Source: Gloeocapsa sp. PCC 7428 (GTDB lineage Bacteria; Cyanobacteriota; Cyanobacteriia; Cyanobacteriales; Chroococcidiopsidaceae). From it: DNA of 64,000 nt. Below the pieces are notes generated by a model that saw only the letters and a program-made list of their open reading frames with translations, ran no database searches and had not been told where the DNA came from. Made by a program: the position numbers and the translations under genes. Numbering within the stretch: position 1 is the first letter of the stretch; each line of letters begins with the position of its first letter. Location of the stretch: positions 1,736,001-1,800,000 of the forward strand of contig NC_019745.1 of assembly GCF_000317555.1 (NCBI RefSeq), written 5' to 3'. This document shows positions 7,752 through 17,295 of this stretch, one piece after another.

Positions 7752-10700
7752 ATGAATAACGGCAAAGTAAGGATATACGATTTGTCAAAAGAATTGAATT
7801 TGGATAACAAAGAGCTACTAGCAATTTGTGACCAGCTTAATATTGCAGTCAAGAGTCACAGCAGCACGATCAGTGAAAATGAAGCAGAGCGAATTCGCGC
7901 TTTAGCTGAAAAGTATGTCGCCGAGCGTTCGTCGTCGCGGCGAGAATCAACCGTTACACACGCAAATCAAATTAACAAAACTAAACCTAGACCTAACTTG
8001 CCACCGAAGCAACAGATCTTGGAAATTCGTAAACCAAAGACCCCTCCTCGGCTTAACCAAAACCAGGCAGAGTCTCCAGTCGCCTCAAATTCTCAGCCGC
8101 AGGGAAATTCGCCCGTTGCTCCACGTCCTTTCGCATCACCAGCGGCACCTACTAAGCCGATGACTCCACCGCCACGCCCTGTACGTTCTGCGGCATCGGA
8201 AGACGCCAAAGTAGAAGTAGAAGCACCAGAAGCACCAGACAGCGACAATCGCGACGAGTTAACAGCAAACTTCGTAGAAGTTCAAAAACCCAAAGAAGTT
8301 CCCCAAAAACCACAACTCGTCGAACCGCCAGCCAGACCAGTCGCACCAACAATGCCACAACTCAATTTACCTGAGCGACCGATCCTCAAGCGCGATCAAG
8401 CTCAACGTAATAGACCAGCAGCGGCAGAGACAAGAGCAGATAGTGGTTCAGAAAAACCCGCACGTCGTCCTGTGGGGCAAAAACCAGGGCAACTAGCTGC
8501 CAAAGCAGAACCAGTACCAGAACTGCAAAGACCTAAGGTATCGCGGCTCAACGAACCAGCCGCGATCGCCAATCGTCCAAAACTTGCAGGAGCAACGAGT
8601 ACAGAAGTCGATGAGGAAGCGACACAACCAGCGACGCTTTTAGAAATCGAAGATCCCGAAAAACTCCTCAAGCGACCAACACCACCCCGACCTCAAAAAG
8701 GTGGGAAAAAGTGGCAAGAAGAAGAAATTGATGAAGGACAGGATTCAGGGTCTAAAGCGGGTAAAGCAGGAGCAAAAACTAAGCGCATGAAACCCATCAT
8801 CGATTTCGATGATGAAGAAGACCTAGATGATGCTGACCTCGATGTCGAAGCTCCAATTAAGGTGAGCCTGTCGATCGCCCGACCACCTAGACAGAAAGCG
8901 GCGCGTCCTAGTGGTTCAGGGGTGACAGCAAGTCCTGTTGGAGCGGTGAAAAGTAAAAAAATGGCTCCAGCGCGCGAACAAAATCGTCGCCGCGAACCTG
9001 AACAAAAAGATGAACGTCCAGAGAAAATCGTCATTACAGGCACAATGACCGTTCAGGAACTAGCACAAGCGCTGGTTGTGCCAGATACCGAGATCGTGAA
9101 AATCCTATTCCTTAAAGGTATTGCGGTTAATATCACGCAAAACTTGGACATTCAGACGCTGACGATGGTGGCGAACGAATTAGGCGTGGAAGTTGAAACC
9201 GCCGAACCCGAAGCCGAAGCCCGTAAAGTCACCGAAATGTTGGATGTGGAAGATCTGGAAAATCTCCAGCGTCGCCCACCAGTCGTCACGATCATGGGTC
9301 ACGTAGACCACGGTAAGACGACATTGCTTGACTCAATTCGTAAAACCAAAGTCGCGCAAGGAGAAGCAGGCGGCATTACCCAACATATTGGCGCGTACCA
9401 CGTCGATGTGGAACACAACGGGCAAATGCAGCAAGTCGTATTCCTCGATACTCCTGGTCACGAAGCCTTTACCGCAATGCGCGCTCGTGGAGCAAGGGTG
9501 ACAGACATCGCTATTCTTGTCGTCGCTGCGGATGACGGCGTACGCCCACAAACGATTGAAGCCATCAGCCATGCGCAAGCGGCAGAAGTTCCCATCATTG
9601 TCGCGATTAACAAAATTGACAAAGAGGGCGCACAACCCGATCGCGTCAAACAAGAACTGACACAATACGGGCTAACTCCAGAAGAATGGGGCGGCGAAAC
9701 AATTATGGTGCCAGTCAGCGCGATCAAAGGCGAAAACCTAGATACACTCCTAGAGATGATTCTCCTTGTTGCCGAAGTGGAAGAACTCTCGGCAAACCCC
9801 GACCGTCTTTCCAGAGGTACAGTCATTGAAGCACATCTTGACAAAGCCAAAGGACCTGTTGCGACTTTGTTAGTCCAAAACGGAACCTTACACGTAGGCG
9901 ATGTCTTAGTAGCTGGCTCGGCGTTTGGTAAAGTTCGGGCAATGGTAGACGATCGCGGACGCCGTGTCGAAATCGCTTCGCCTTCATTCGCAGTAGAGGT
10001 CTTAGGCTTAAGCGACGTACCAGCCGCAGGCGACGAATTTGCCGTCTTCTCACAAGAGAAGGAAGCACGCGCGATCGCCGAGGAACGCGCCAACAAGCAA
10101 CGGCAATCGCGCTTAATGCAAGGACGTGCTACGCTCACCAGCGCTTCCGCACAGGCACAAGAAGGCGAGTTGAAAGAACTCAACTTGATCCTCAAAGCCG
10201 ACGTTCAAGGCTCAGTCGAAGCGATCGTTGGTGCGCTTAAGCAACTTCCGCAAAACGAAGTACAAATCCGCTTGTTGTTAGCAGCACCAGGCGAAGTTAC
10301 CGAAACTGACATCGACTTGGCAGCGGCGAGTAACGCGGTAATCATTGGCTTCAACACAACGCTTGCTAGCGGCGCTCGACAAGCCGCCGATGAAGCCGGT
10401 GTAGACGTCCGCGAATACAATATCATCTACAAACTGCTGGAAGATATTGAAGGCGCGTTAGAAGGTCTATTAGAGCCAGAACTCGTTGAGGAATCCCTCG
10501 GTCAAGCCGAAGTACGTGCGGTCTTCCCTGTTGGGCGTGGCGCTGTTGCTGGTTGCTACGTTCTATCCGGTAAGCTGATTCGTAACTGCAAAGTGCGAGT
10601 ACGGCGCGGTAGTAAGATTGTCTACGAAGGCTCGCTTGACTCGTTGAAACGGATGAAAGAAGATGTGCGCGAAGTTAATGCCGGATACGAGTGCGGTATT

Positions 10701-10796
10701 GGTGTCGATCGATTTAACGATTGGGCTGAAGGCGATATCATCGAAGCCTTCCAGATGGTAACGAAGCGCCGTACATTAGGAGGGGCTAGAAATTAG
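7752..10796 (+). CDS. infB: Translation initiation factor IF-2
   Basis: 1014 residues. IF-2 is the GTPase that brings initiator tRNA to the 30S subunit. The N-terminus ([19 protein letters not shown]) is an IF2N domain. A long low-complexity region rich in Pro, Ala, Lys and Glu runs to about residue 420, followed by a second IF2N-like domain ([18 protein letters not shown]). The GTPase domain begins near residue 510 with GHVDHGKTT (G1), then DTPGHEAF (G3) and NKID (G4). Domains II-IV follow, ending [17 protein letters not shown] precedes the ATG. It is the last gene of the rimP-nusA-ylxR-infB cluster, with a hairpin terminator behind it. Confidence 0.98.
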   Translation: MNNGKVRIYDLSKELNLDNKELLAICDQLNIAVKSHSSTISENEAERIRALAEKYVAERSSSRRESTVTHANQINKTKPRPNLPPKQQILEIRKPKTPPRLNQNQAESPVASNSQPQGNSPVAPRPFASPAAPTKPMTPPPRPVRSAASEDAKVEVEAPEAPDSDNRDELTANFVEVQKPKEVPQKPQLVEPPARPVAPTMPQLNLPERPILKRDQAQRNRPAAAETRADSGSEKPARRPVGQKPGQLAAKAEPVPELQRPKVSRLNEPAAIANRPKLAGATSTEVDEEATQPATLLEIEDPEKLLKRPTPPRPQKGGKKWQEEEIDEGQDSGSKAGKAGAKTKRMKPIIDFDDEEDLDDADLDVEAPIKVSLSIARPPRQKAARPSGSGVTASPVGAVKSKKMAPAREQNRRREPEQKDERPEKIVITGTMTVQELAQALVVPDTEIVKILFLKGIAVNITQNLDIQTLTMVANELGVEVETAEPEAEARKVTEMLDVEDLENLQRRPPVVTIMGHVDHGKTTLLDSIRKTKVAQGEAGGITQHIGAYHVDVEHNGQMQQVVFLDTPGHEAFTAMRARGARVTDIAILVVAADDGVRPQTIEAISHAQAAEVPIIVAINKIDKEGAQPDRVKQELTQYGLTPEEWGGETIMVPVSAIKGENLDTLLEMILLVAEVEELSANPDRLSRGTVIEAHLDKAKGPVATLLVQNGTLHVGDVLVAGSAFGKVRAMVDDRGRRVEIASPSFAVEVLGLSDVPAAGDEFAVFSQEKEARAIAEERANKQRQSRLMQGRATLTSASAQAQEGELKELNLILKADVQGSVEAIVGALKQLPQNEVQIRLLLAAPGEVTETDIDLAAASNAVIIGFNTTLASGARQAADEAGVDVREYNIIYKLLEDIEGALEGLLEPELVEESLGQAEVRAVFPVGRGAVAGCYVLSGKLIRNCKVRVRRGSKIVYEGSLDSLKRMKEDVREVNAGYECGIGVDRFNDWAEGDIIEAFQMVTKRRTLGGARN

Positions 10797-10801
10797 AAGG
10801 C

Positions 10802-10845
10802 TAGGGGCTAGGGATACTCATTGTCTGTAGCCCCTATTCTTCTTG
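10802..10845 (+). terminator. Terminator after infB
   Basis: A perfect 9-bp inverted repeat, TAGGGGCTA (10802-10810) and TAGCCCCTA (10828-10836), with a 17-nt loop and a T-rich stretch after it. It starts six bases past the infB stop codon and should end the operon transcript. Confidence 0.6.
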
Positions 10846-10871
10846 ATTTTTGATACTGCACTACCTACTCT

Positions 10872-11474
10872 ATGTCTTTTCGGTCAGAACCCATGTTGTG
10901 GATTCACCTTTCGGGGTTAGCCGTCGTCCCAATCTGTTTAGATGTGTGTTTATTAGGATTGGCGGTGGGAGATCCTGTTTTACCCATCTGGTTAGAGGTA
11001 GCGCTTGTTGCTGCGATGGGAGTTGTCCCAGTCGTGTGGATGCAGTTGCAACGTCCGTTTTACATTTTTGCGGTTTTGGCGATCGCACTCAAACAAGAAA
11101 AATTAACGACCCAACAGCGCCAAATTTTAAGTTTAATCAATACCCGCATCAACAAAGTACTAACTATCTTAGCTGCGGTATTATTAGTTACAGTGCTGTG
11201 GCAATTGTACCAAATTGCACCAGTTGTAGCCTTGACTCTATTTCCCCGTGAATGGCGGATTTTAGGACTATTACTCGCTGGCTGTAGTTTTGCCTTCGCG
11301 AACTTGTTTTTTCAAATTCCCGTAAGTGTGATGCGGGTGCTTGTTACCAGTGATGCAGAATTTGCCGCGATAAAACCTTATCCTCAAGAGAACATAGCAC
11401 CAGATTTTACAATTTTAGGTTTGCAGGTGAATCAACTTTTACCAAAGTTAGTACACACTCACACAGAAAACTGA
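10872..11474 (+). CDS. Conserved cyanobacterial membrane protein
   Basis: 200 residues with about four hydrophobic helices. The text starts SFRSEPMLWIHLSGLAVVPI and continues GLAVGDPVLPIWLEVALVAAMG and MQLQRPFYIFAVLAIALK. I recognise it as the small membrane family often called low-complexity tail membrane protein in cyanobacteria, frequently found next to infB. This copy ends in a short polar tail without obvious low complexity. The next small gene follows after six bases, so the two are probably cotranscribed. Function unknown. Confidence 0.7.
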   Translation: MSFRSEPMLWIHLSGLAVVPICLDVCLLGLAVGDPVLPIWLEVALVAAMGVVPVVWMQLQRPFYIFAVLAIALKQEKLTTQQRQILSLINTRINKVLTILAAVLLVTVLWQLYQIAPVVALTLFPREWRILGLLLAGCSFAFANLFFQIPVSVMRVLVTSDAEFAAIKPYPQENIAPDFTILGLQVNQLLPKLVHTHTEN

Positions 11475-11480
11475 GGAAAT

Positions 11481-11684
11481 ATGGCTATTATCCCTGCTTC
11501 TCGCCCTTACCAATCGGATCAACACCAAATTTGGGATCATCTCAAACAAGCGATCGCTACTACTTCTGGATTTCGCCGTTGGCAACTTGAGCGATCGTCA
11601 CAAGATACCCAAGTTCAAGATCTCAGTTTAGACCATCAAGTAAAACTTTATTTGCGCGAAACTTTAGAAACTCTAGCGTATTGA
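11481..11684 (+). CDS. Small conserved hypothetical protein (67 aa)
   Basis: 67 residues, starting MAIIPASRPYQSDQHQIWDH and ending YLRETLETLAY. It is soluble and has no motif I can name. It begins six bases after the membrane protein gene, with GAGGAAAT just before its ATG as ribosome binding site, so translation looks real and coupled. A hairpin terminator follows. The pair probably works together, but nothing in the sequence says how. Confidence 0.65.
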   Translation: MAIIPASRPYQSDQHQIWDHLKQAIATTSGFRRWQLERSSQDTQVQDLSLDHQVKLYLRETLETLAY

Positions 11685-11689
11685 AGTGC

Positions 11690-11722
11690 GCAAGGGAAGC
11701 ATGAAAAGCATAACTCCCTTGC
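11690..11722. terminator. Hairpin between convergent genes
   Basis: GCAAGGGA (11690-11697) pairs with TCCCTTGC (11715-11722), eight base pairs with a 17-nt loop. It lies right after the 67-residue gene and before the end of the DUF1400 gene on the other strand. Confidence 0.5.
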
Positions 11723-11753
11723 TGAATTATACCAACCTGAAAGGGAACCGAGA

Positions 11754-12332
11754 TTAGCTGACTCGATTGAGCAAGTCTCGAACGCGTGCGCCACGATTAA
11801 GAATATCTTGAATATTTCCGCTTAAGCGACGTAACTGACGATAAGCAATTTCTAAGCGATCGCCATCTACTTGTACTTCGCGTGTGGGATAGTTTTGCAG
11901 CACTTCAATCAGTGAAACTTGTCCATCACGGGCGGAAAGGACTAAAGCAGCGCGTAATGCTTGTCTATCTGCACGGCGTGAAGGTGTATAAATGACTTGG
12001 CTGATTTCATCGAGTAAAGCATTACCCACAGGGCTATTTAACACGCGATCCAAGAAAACCGGATTGACTTTAACAGGTTCAGTTAAATAACGGCGTACGG
12101 TTGCCGGATCTTGTCCTGCTCTGGCAAGATTAGAACGTAGCGATCGCGAAAGTTCTCCCGTTTCCGCAAATTGGGCGAGTTCAGCAACTGAAAGCGATTG
12201 GCGAAAAATTCGATATCTTAAAACTACGCGTTCAGCCGCGTTAGCCACAGGTATTTCAAAAACTCCATTACTACTCAAAAAAACACTACTTGCTACTAAT
12301 GCAGCAGCAAGATGTAAGAATCTTAAACGCAT
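11754..12332 (-). CDS. DUF1400 domain protein, exported
   Basis: 192 residues with an N-terminal signal peptide (LRFLHLAAALVASSVFLSS, cleavage after about ANA). The rest matches the DUF1400 domain: AERVVLRYRIFRQSLSVAEL at the start, then TGELSRSLRSNLARAG and NPVGNALLDEI-like text with YTPSRRADRQALRAALVLSA. In cyanobacteria this domain often precedes an alpha/beta hydrolase domain; here it stands alone, without a hydrolase. It is probably a periplasmic protein of unknown role. It is followed downstream by a hairpin shared with the opposite strand. Confidence 0.75.
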   Translation of the reverse strand: MRLRFLHLAAALVASSVFLSSNGVFEIPVANAAERVVLRYRIFRQSLSVAELAQFAETGELSRSLRSNLARAGQDPATVRRYLTEPVKVNPVFLDRVLNSPVGNALLDEISQVIYTPSRRADRQALRAALVLSARDGQVSLIEVLQNYPTREVQVDGDRLEIAYRQLRRLSGNIQDILNRGARVRDLLNRVS

Positions 12333-12908
12333 TTTTTGTGTGATTTTAAATCGTTCTTTATAAGATATTTGACGAAAAATTGATTTGTTAAGTTGCGGTA
12401 TCCGCAGCGTTAGAAGTAAGTTCTATCTTTAGAGATAATCACCTTGATTTCAAACACTGATGAATCCTGCTGGGTGTCAGTGCTACTTGAAAGTATTTAT
12501 TTCTCTTTTTATACCAGTTCAATTAAGGAAATTTACTGATAGGATTCTGATTATTTCTGACATTTACTTCCTTCGCGATCTTCTTCGCTGCAACGGCTGT
12601 TGTTGTCGGCTCTTAGCGCTCCTGCGTAAGTCATATTTTTTGACAAAAAACTTAGGGAACATGGCTACAAATGTATTTGTCTTCCGCTATAGTTTTGCAT
12701 GGGTTTTAAAACTTTTCAGTCAATAGCGTATTTGGTCAAATACTCATAAACTGATGTCGTTAACCATGCCAGACAAAATGAGGCAATGTGAGTCAGCCCT
12801 CAAAGCAGGCTGTGAAGAGACACAAGCATAATGCACGTGCTCTTCGTCAATGAAATTTTGCGTTTGTACGCCACCTTACGTTAGTTCAAGACACGAGATG
12901 CAGACAGT
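12333..12908. other. Intergenic region, no supported gene
   Basis: 576 bases between divergent genes. A frame of 88 codons at 12460-12726 has no ribosome binding site and a cysteine/leucine-rich product unlike a real protein. The region presumably holds the promoters of the DUF1400 gene and the SLH protein gene. Confidence 0.4.
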
Positions 12909-14744
12909 ATGACAAACCACGATTCAAATAATCGCAAATCAAATATTTTTAGAGTTATATCTACTAAAGGTCGTGCGCCACATCTACCCTTGGGTGCGGG
13001 ATTGAGTGCATTATTTTTGGTTGCTACAGGTGCAATTTTAGGCAACAGCGCGATCGCCTCCTCTAAAAAGCTGGCTCAATTCGTTGTTCCCACAACCAAC
13101 GATCCTGCTCCTACGCCAACTCTCACTCCATCACCATCGCCATCACCTAGCCCGACTCCAACTTCATTACCCTCACCAATACCATCACCTAGCCCGACTC
13201 CAACTTCATTACCCTCACCATCGCCAACCTTATCTCCCACTCAAACTACTCCGACGACTCCAAGTACAAATCAAGTTCCTGCAACGACAACAGTTATTTA
13301 CGTCAATCCCCAAACAGGAACCGATAGTGCTGGTGCTGGAAGTACCGCCGCTGCTCCTTTCAGGACTATTACCTACGCACTTAGCCAAGCACAACCAGGC
13401 ACAGCAATTCAGTTAGCCCCTGGGACTTACAGCAGTGAAACAGGAGAAGTTTTTCCACTTACCATTAAACAAGGTGTGACATTACGCGGCGATGAAGCTA
13501 GCAAAGGACAATCGATTGTCATTACAGGTGGTGGACAATACATCAGTCCTACGTTCGCGCGGCAAAATGTTACAGTACGCGCTGAAAATAATAGCGCGGT
13601 TAGCGGCGTGACGATTACCAACCCGAATACACGCGGAACCGCGCTGTGGATTGAATCTGCAAATCCTACCGTCACGAACAATACTTTTATCGATAGTAAC
13701 CGCGACGGTGTTTTTGTAACTGGTACAGCCAATCCCAAAATTGAAGGTAATGTCTTTAGCAAAAACGGCGGTAATGGCATTTCAGTAGCACGTTCTGCCC
13801 AAGGTGAAATTCGCAACAATACGTTCCAAGATACAGGCTTTGGGTTGGCGATCGGTGGTGCTTCCTCACCGCTCGTTGCAGAAAACCAAATCAAAGAAAA
13901 CGAAGATGGTATTTACATTTCTGAATCGGCACGTCCTGTTTTACGTGGTAACGTGATCGAGAACAACAAGCGCGATGGTGTTGTCGCAACCATCAACGCT
14001 CAACCGGATCTTGGTACGGCAGAAAGTGCAGGAAATAACATTATCCGTAGTAACGAGCGCTACGATGTTTACAACGCAACTCGTGGCAATGCTTTACTTG
14101 CTGTAGGTAATACGATTGATGCGAAGCGCACCTCAGGTAAAGTCAATCTTGTCGCACCACAATTTGCCTTTAGTGATGTTCAAGGATTATGGGCGCAACC
14201 GTACATTGCTGCTTTGGCATCGCGCGAGATTATTGCTGGATTTCCTGATGGCACGTTTAAGCCCAATGAACCAGTGACGCGCGCGCAATTCGCGGCGATT
14301 GTCAGCAAAGCGTTTACCCCAACACCGCAACGTGAGGCACAAGATTTTAACGACGTCAGCCGCAATTTCTGGGGATATCAAGCAATTCAAAGTGCTTATC
14401 GAGGAGGCTTTGTCGCGGGTTATCCTGGTGGTGCGTTTCAACCACAGCAGCAAATTCCCCGCGTTCAAGTATTAGTTTCTTTAGCAAATGGCTTGAATTT
14501 GCGTGCTGATAATCCAAATGTTCTTTCTACTTATGCTGATGCTTCCCAAATTCCAGGTTATGCTACTGATGCAGTTGCAGCAGCAACTCAAAGGCAACTT
14601 GTTGTCAACTACCCAACGCCAAATCAACTAAATCCTAATCGCCCTGCTACGCGTGCTGAAGTCGCAGCGTTTGTTTATCAAGCTCTCGTCAATTCTGGAC
14701 GCGCACAAGCGATCGCATCCCCATATTTAGTAAGAGTTCCTTAA
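12909..14744 (+). CDS. Exported SLH-domain protein with DUF1565 and beta-helix repeats
   Basis: 611 residues. An N-terminal signal sequence (GLSALFLVATGAILGNSAIA) is followed by a proline/serine/threonine linker of PSPSPTP repeats (about residues 65-120). Then comes a DUF1565 domain (YVNPQTGTDSAGAGSTAAAP, PFRTITYALSQAQPGTAIQL), then right-handed beta-helix repeats (GVTITNPNTRGTALWIESAN, NDGVFVTGTANPKIEGNVF-like) to about residue 400. Three SLH motifs end the protein (IIAGFPDGTFKPNEPVTRAQ; FVAGYPGGAFQPQQQIPRVQ; third near 545-600). SLH domains anchor proteins to the cell wall or, in cyanobacteria, to the outer-membrane/peptidoglycan interface. The helix may bind or cleave polysaccharide, but I see no catalytic signature. 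Confidence 0.85.
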   Translation: MTNHDSNNRKSNIFRVISTKGRAPHLPLGAGLSALFLVATGAILGNSAIASSKKLAQFVVPTTNDPAPTPTLTPSPSPSPSPTPTSLPSPIPSPSPTPTSLPSPSPTLSPTQTTPTTPSTNQVPATTTVIYVNPQTGTDSAGAGSTAAAPFRTITYALSQAQPGTAIQLAPGTYSSETGEVFPLTIKQGVTLRGDEASKGQSIVITGGGQYISPTFARQNVTVRAENNSAVSGVTITNPNTRGTALWIESANPTVTNNTFIDSNRDGVFVTGTANPKIEGNVFSKNGGNGISVARSAQGEIRNNTFQDTGFGLAIGGASSPLVAENQIKENEDGIYISESARPVLRGNVIENNKRDGVVATINAQPDLGTAESAGNNIIRSNERYDVYNATRGNALLAVGNTIDAKRTSGKVNLVAPQFAFSDVQGLWAQPYIAALASREIIAGFPDGTFKPNEPVTRAQFAAIVSKAFTPTPQREAQDFNDVSRNFWGYQAIQSAYRGGFVAGYPGGAFQPQQQIPRVQVLVSLANGLNLRADNPNVLSTYADASQIPGYATDAVAAATQRQLVVNYPTPNQLNPNRPATRAEVAAFVYQALVNSGRAQAIASPYLVRVP

Positions 14745-14756
14745 CCTCAATTTAAA

Positions 14757-14787
14757 AGCGCCAGGCTGCTGTTACAGTTCTGGCGCT
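14757..14787 (+). terminator. Hairpin after the SLH protein gene
   Basis: AGCGCCAG (14757-14764) and CTGGCGCT (14780-14787) form a perfect 8-bp stem with a 15-nt loop, 13 bases past the stop codon. There is no immediate T-run, but T-rich sequence follows about 15 bases later. Confidence 0.5.
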
Positions 14788-14812
14788 ACAAACATTGAGT
14801 TTTTATGTGCTT

Positions 14813-14886
14813 TAGGGTCTTTATATTATGATGACCCTACTTATTTATTTGCTTTTATATTCAGGGTCTTTAAATTGGCTGACCCC
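14813..14886. repeat. Two similar small inverted repeats (GGGTC...GACCC)
   Basis: TAGGGTC (14813-14819) pairs with GACCCTA (14833-14839). Fifty bases on, GGGTC (14864-14868) pairs with GACCC (14881-14885). Both copies share the text AGGGTCTTTA at the left arm, so this is a direct repeat of a small palindromic unit in a noncoding region. Confidence 0.6.
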
Positions 14887-15050
14887 GTTTGAACCTATAT
14901 ATATGATGTCAGAAACAATACGAGATCTTGCGTTTCCTAATTATTTCTTTATTTTTTCTACTATTGTGTGTTTTTGATTAAATCTATTTAAATTTTTATT
15001 AAAAGCTCACACTATCAATAGTTATTGCGTTACCATCAGCAGCTTAATTT

Positions 15051-15323
15051 TCAACGCGATTCGCGATCCCAGCGAAACAGAAAGACCATCAAGGCTATTA
15101 CTCCAAGTTGAAGTGCAAAATTAGGTAAAGCTGTCTCTACATCACGTCCAGCTGCTAGTTGGGCAAGAAAAACTAATGCTCCGATAAAACCAGAGGCACC
15201 AAAACTGATATAAATAAATTTGCGCAAACCTCGATAAGGAGCCGCAGCCTCAGCTTTTAAACGCGCGTATTGCTCAGGTGTAAAACGTTTATTGCTGCGA
15301 TTTTTGGAAGTTGGTTTTACCAT
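15051..15323 (-). CDS. DUF3493 protein (LPA1/Rep27-like), membrane
   Basis: About 90 residues from the ATG at 15323; an in-frame ATG eight codons upstream (15347) is possible. The text RFTPEQYARLKAEAAAPYRG, LRKFIYISFGASGFIGALVF, LPNFALQLGVIALMVFLFRW matches the DUF3493 family, named after plant LPA1 and algal Rep27, which act in photosystem II assembly and repair. Two membrane helices are visible (about residues 35-55 and 65-85). In cyanobacteria the role is inferred from those eukaryotic relatives, which carry extra TPR domains. It is divergent from the tRNA-Thr gene. Confidence 0.75.
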   Translation of the reverse strand: MVKPTSKNRSNKRFTPEQYARLKAEAAAPYRGLRKFIYISFGASGFIGALVFLAQLAAGRDVETALPNFALQLGVIALMVFLFRWDRESR

Positions 15324-15357
15324 AGAAAAGAAAGCTGCTACAATCATATACTGCCAT

Positions 15358-15429
15358 GCCGATGTAGCTCAGTGGTAGAGCAATCGATTCGTAATCGATC
15401 GGTCGCGAGTTCAAATCTCGCCATCGGCT
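15358..15429 (+). tRNA. trnT: tRNA-Thr (anticodon CGT)
   Basis: 72 bases fold as a complete cloverleaf. Acceptor arms are GCCGATG (15358-15364) and CATCGGC (15422-15428) with discriminator T. The D-stem is GCTC/GAGC. The anticodon stem ATCGA/TCGAT carries loop TTCGTAA with anticodon CGT at 15390-15392. The T-arm is GCGAG-TTCAAAT-CTCGC. CCA is not encoded, as is common in cyanobacteria. Confidence 0.96.
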
Positions 15430-15799
15430 TTATTTGATCATAGCCGTAAAATATGGAAGCTCAGAGTAAAAGCCTTATGAATTAATGCATAGAGACTTCC
15501 TTACGACACAGTAACTCATGAGTCTTATTGCTTGACTTCATTTTTTGAATATTTGTTTGACTATGATTTGATTATGAATGTAGTTTAGAGCTATCGATAT
15601 TCATAGTCAGAAAATTGCTTATCAGGTTTATGGCAAGATATCACGCGGGAAGTAGTAAGTATACAGTTCTAAAATAAAAACTGAAACAAACACAAAGCGC
15701 GATCGCCGCAAATTAAATTCAGTACAAATGTTATCTGCGATCGGTAAAAGGTCACGATCGCGAGTTCAAATTTCGCGATCGGCTTGTAGTCACTTGCGC
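15430..15799. other. Intergenic stretch between tRNA-Thr and its 3' remnant
   Basis: 370 bases without a plausible gene. The stretch is bounded by the tRNA-Thr 3' end on the left and an imperfect copy of the same sequence at 15756-15785 on the right. Confidence 0.4.
15756..15785 (+). repeat. Imperfect copy of the tRNA-Thr 3' end
   Basis: These 30 bases match 27 of 30 in the tRNA-Thr segment 15401-15430, covering the T-arm, the 3' acceptor strand and the discriminator. The remainder of a cloverleaf is missing, so it is not a functional tRNA. The arrangement resembles an attachment-site duplication left by an element that used tRNA-Thr, or a decayed tRNA copy. Confidence 0.7.
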
Positions 15800-16783
15800 T
15801 TATTCTTCAAACCCAGAAGTAGATTTAGACTCGACTTTTAAGCCTGGTAGTCCTTCAAGTTTTTCGATAGGAGAGGCTGGGGCGGCTTCTTGTGGAACAA
15901 AAATGGTTAATCCTCCTGGTACGCACTCAACATCAATCGGAGTGTCACCGATCAGTTCGCCATCTAACACGACTCTTTGGGATGGATTTGTGCGGATAAT
16001 AACTCGTTTGGCACGGAGATAACCGATATCCTCGCGCTGTACCGCATTTTCGTTCAACGCGGTTTGAAGTAAGTGATAAGAAGCCGCGATCGCACCTGCA
16101 CGCGATACGGGTGCAATCACTGTCACATCGAGTAGCCCGTCGTCAAAGACGACTCCGGCAGGTCCTTGTGCCAAAATTGAAGTTGGAGGAGCAGCATTCG
16201 CAACTGTTACCGCCACCGCAGTTACTGTGATGATTTTATCTTCAGTTTCTATTTCGGCTTCAAAACTCTCCATTTCGCGCAATTCTTGCAGCCCAGCCAT
16301 AACATACGCCAACATCCCAAAGCGATTTTTGGCTTCGCGATCGGCGCGTTTGACAGTTTCAGCTTCAAAACCTACTCCTGCTAACAAAACCATTGGTAAA
16401 TTATTACACCGTGCCGCATCGACAACACGTGTCGCACCGCCTAAAATTGTTTGACAAGCTGCTTCAATTGTGTTTGGTAGCTCCAAAGCAGCCGCAAAAG
16501 CGTTAGCTGTACCGCGAGAAATGATACCCAGAGGAATGTCTGTACCGACTAATGCCGCCGCCGCTGTAGATAGCGTGCCATCACCACCAGAAGCAATGAT
16601 TTTCGTTGCACCTTGAGCGATCGCCTCTTTAGCTATTTCGTCTGCACCCTTTTCCTCAGTAGTAAACCGAATATCTAGATTAATTTCCGCTTCTAGAATT
16701 TCGCGAATTTGAGCTAAATCTTGCTCAGGATCGCTTTGACCTGCAACCGGATTAAAGATCAAACAAGCATCAGTTCGGCTCAT
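15800..16783 (-). CDS. YegS/BmrU-type lipid (diacylglycerol) kinase family protein
   Basis: 327 residues. The diacylglycerol-kinase catalytic domain is clear: LIFNPVAGQSDPEQDLAQI at the N-terminus, then KIIASGGDGTLSTAAAALVG (GGDGT, nucleotide-binding) and DIPLGIISRGTANAFAAAL (G-T-N-x-F motif). The C-terminal beta domain contains VVFDDGLLDVTVIAP and VVLDGELIGDTPIDVECVPG, as in YegS. These soluble enzymes phosphorylate diacylglycerol or related lipids at the membrane. The last 30 residues are low complexity. The gene is alone on its strand; the next gene upstream (CRR7) is divergent. Confidence 0.9.
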   Translation of the reverse strand: MSRTDACLIFNPVAGQSDPEQDLAQIREILEAEINLDIRFTTEEKGADEIAKEAIAQGATKIIASGGDGTLSTAAAALVGTDIPLGIISRGTANAFAAALELPNTIEAACQTILGGATRVVDAARCNNLPMVLLAGVGFEAETVKRADREAKNRFGMLAYVMAGLQELREMESFEAEIETEDKIITVTAVAVTVANAAPPTSILAQGPAGVVFDDGLLDVTVIAPVSRAGAIAASYHLLQTALNENAVQREDIGYLRAKRVIIRTNPSQRVVLDGELIGDTPIDVECVPGGLTIFVPQEAAPASPIEKLEGLPGLKVESKSTSGFEE

Positions 16784-16988
16784 ACAAATCTAGTTTTCAA
16801 TCACGATAGTGAACGCGCTTTCTAGACCAAAAAATGCTTTACTTTGCTGCCGTTATTTCTTACGAAGCGCAACATTACCAAAGTAAAAGACGGTTTACAA
16901 TCTAGAAAGCTTAAGCTTTAAATCTTAGCAAGAATATAACACTTGCTTTTTTAAAGCTGACACTACCTAAAGTTACACAAACCTAAAA

Positions 16989-17246
16989 ATGCCAGACCCT
17001 ATGATGTACCAGCAAGACACTTTTGTTGTGCTGGAACCCAACCAACCTGAACAGTTTTTAACGGCAGCCGAACTACTAGAAAAGCTGCAAGTCATTCTCA
17101 CCCAACGCCAGGAAAATTTACCACGCGAGTTAGAGCGCTTTACTTCAATTCAAGCGCAAGCTCAATATTTAATTGATACGAGTTGTGAATTCGATTTAGG
17201 TCCAGGAGAGTATTTACAGTGGTATGCAGTACGTCTAGAAAAGTAG
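16989..17246 (+). CDS. CRR7-like protein (chlororespiratory reduction 7 family)
   Basis: 85 residues, starting MPDPMMYQQDTFVVLEPNQP and ending GPGEYLQWYAVRLEK. The pattern EQFLTAAELLEKLQVILTQR and YLIDTSCEFDLGPGEYLQWY fits the small CRR7 (DUF3571) family. In Arabidopsis CRR7 is needed for accumulation of the chloroplast NDH complex; the cyanobacterial role is not established. No transmembrane segment is present. The gene stands alone between a divergent lipid kinase gene and a convergent DUF2854 gene. Family assignment rests on memory of the sequence pattern. Confidence 0.65.
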   Translation: MPDPMMYQQDTFVVLEPNQPEQFLTAAELLEKLQVILTQRQENLPRELERFTSIQAQAQYLIDTSCEFDLGPGEYLQWYAVRLEK

Positions 17247-17295
17247 TAGTGATCGCTCCTTACCATCGTGAAAGACATTTAGTGCTGTGTTTGTT

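Noticed and set aside
9458-10195. 245-codon frame on the minus strand inside infB
   Set aside because: It is antisense to a highly conserved GTPase gene, has serine/arginine-rich composition typical of a shadow frame, and has no ribosome binding site.
12460-12726. 88-codon plus-strand frame between DUF1400 and the SLH gene
   Set aside because: No ribosome binding site, atypical Cys/Leu-rich composition, and no recognisable domain.
13427-13894. 155-codon minus-strand frame inside the SLH protein gene
   Set aside because: It lies antisense to clear beta-helix coding sequence and has no family features.
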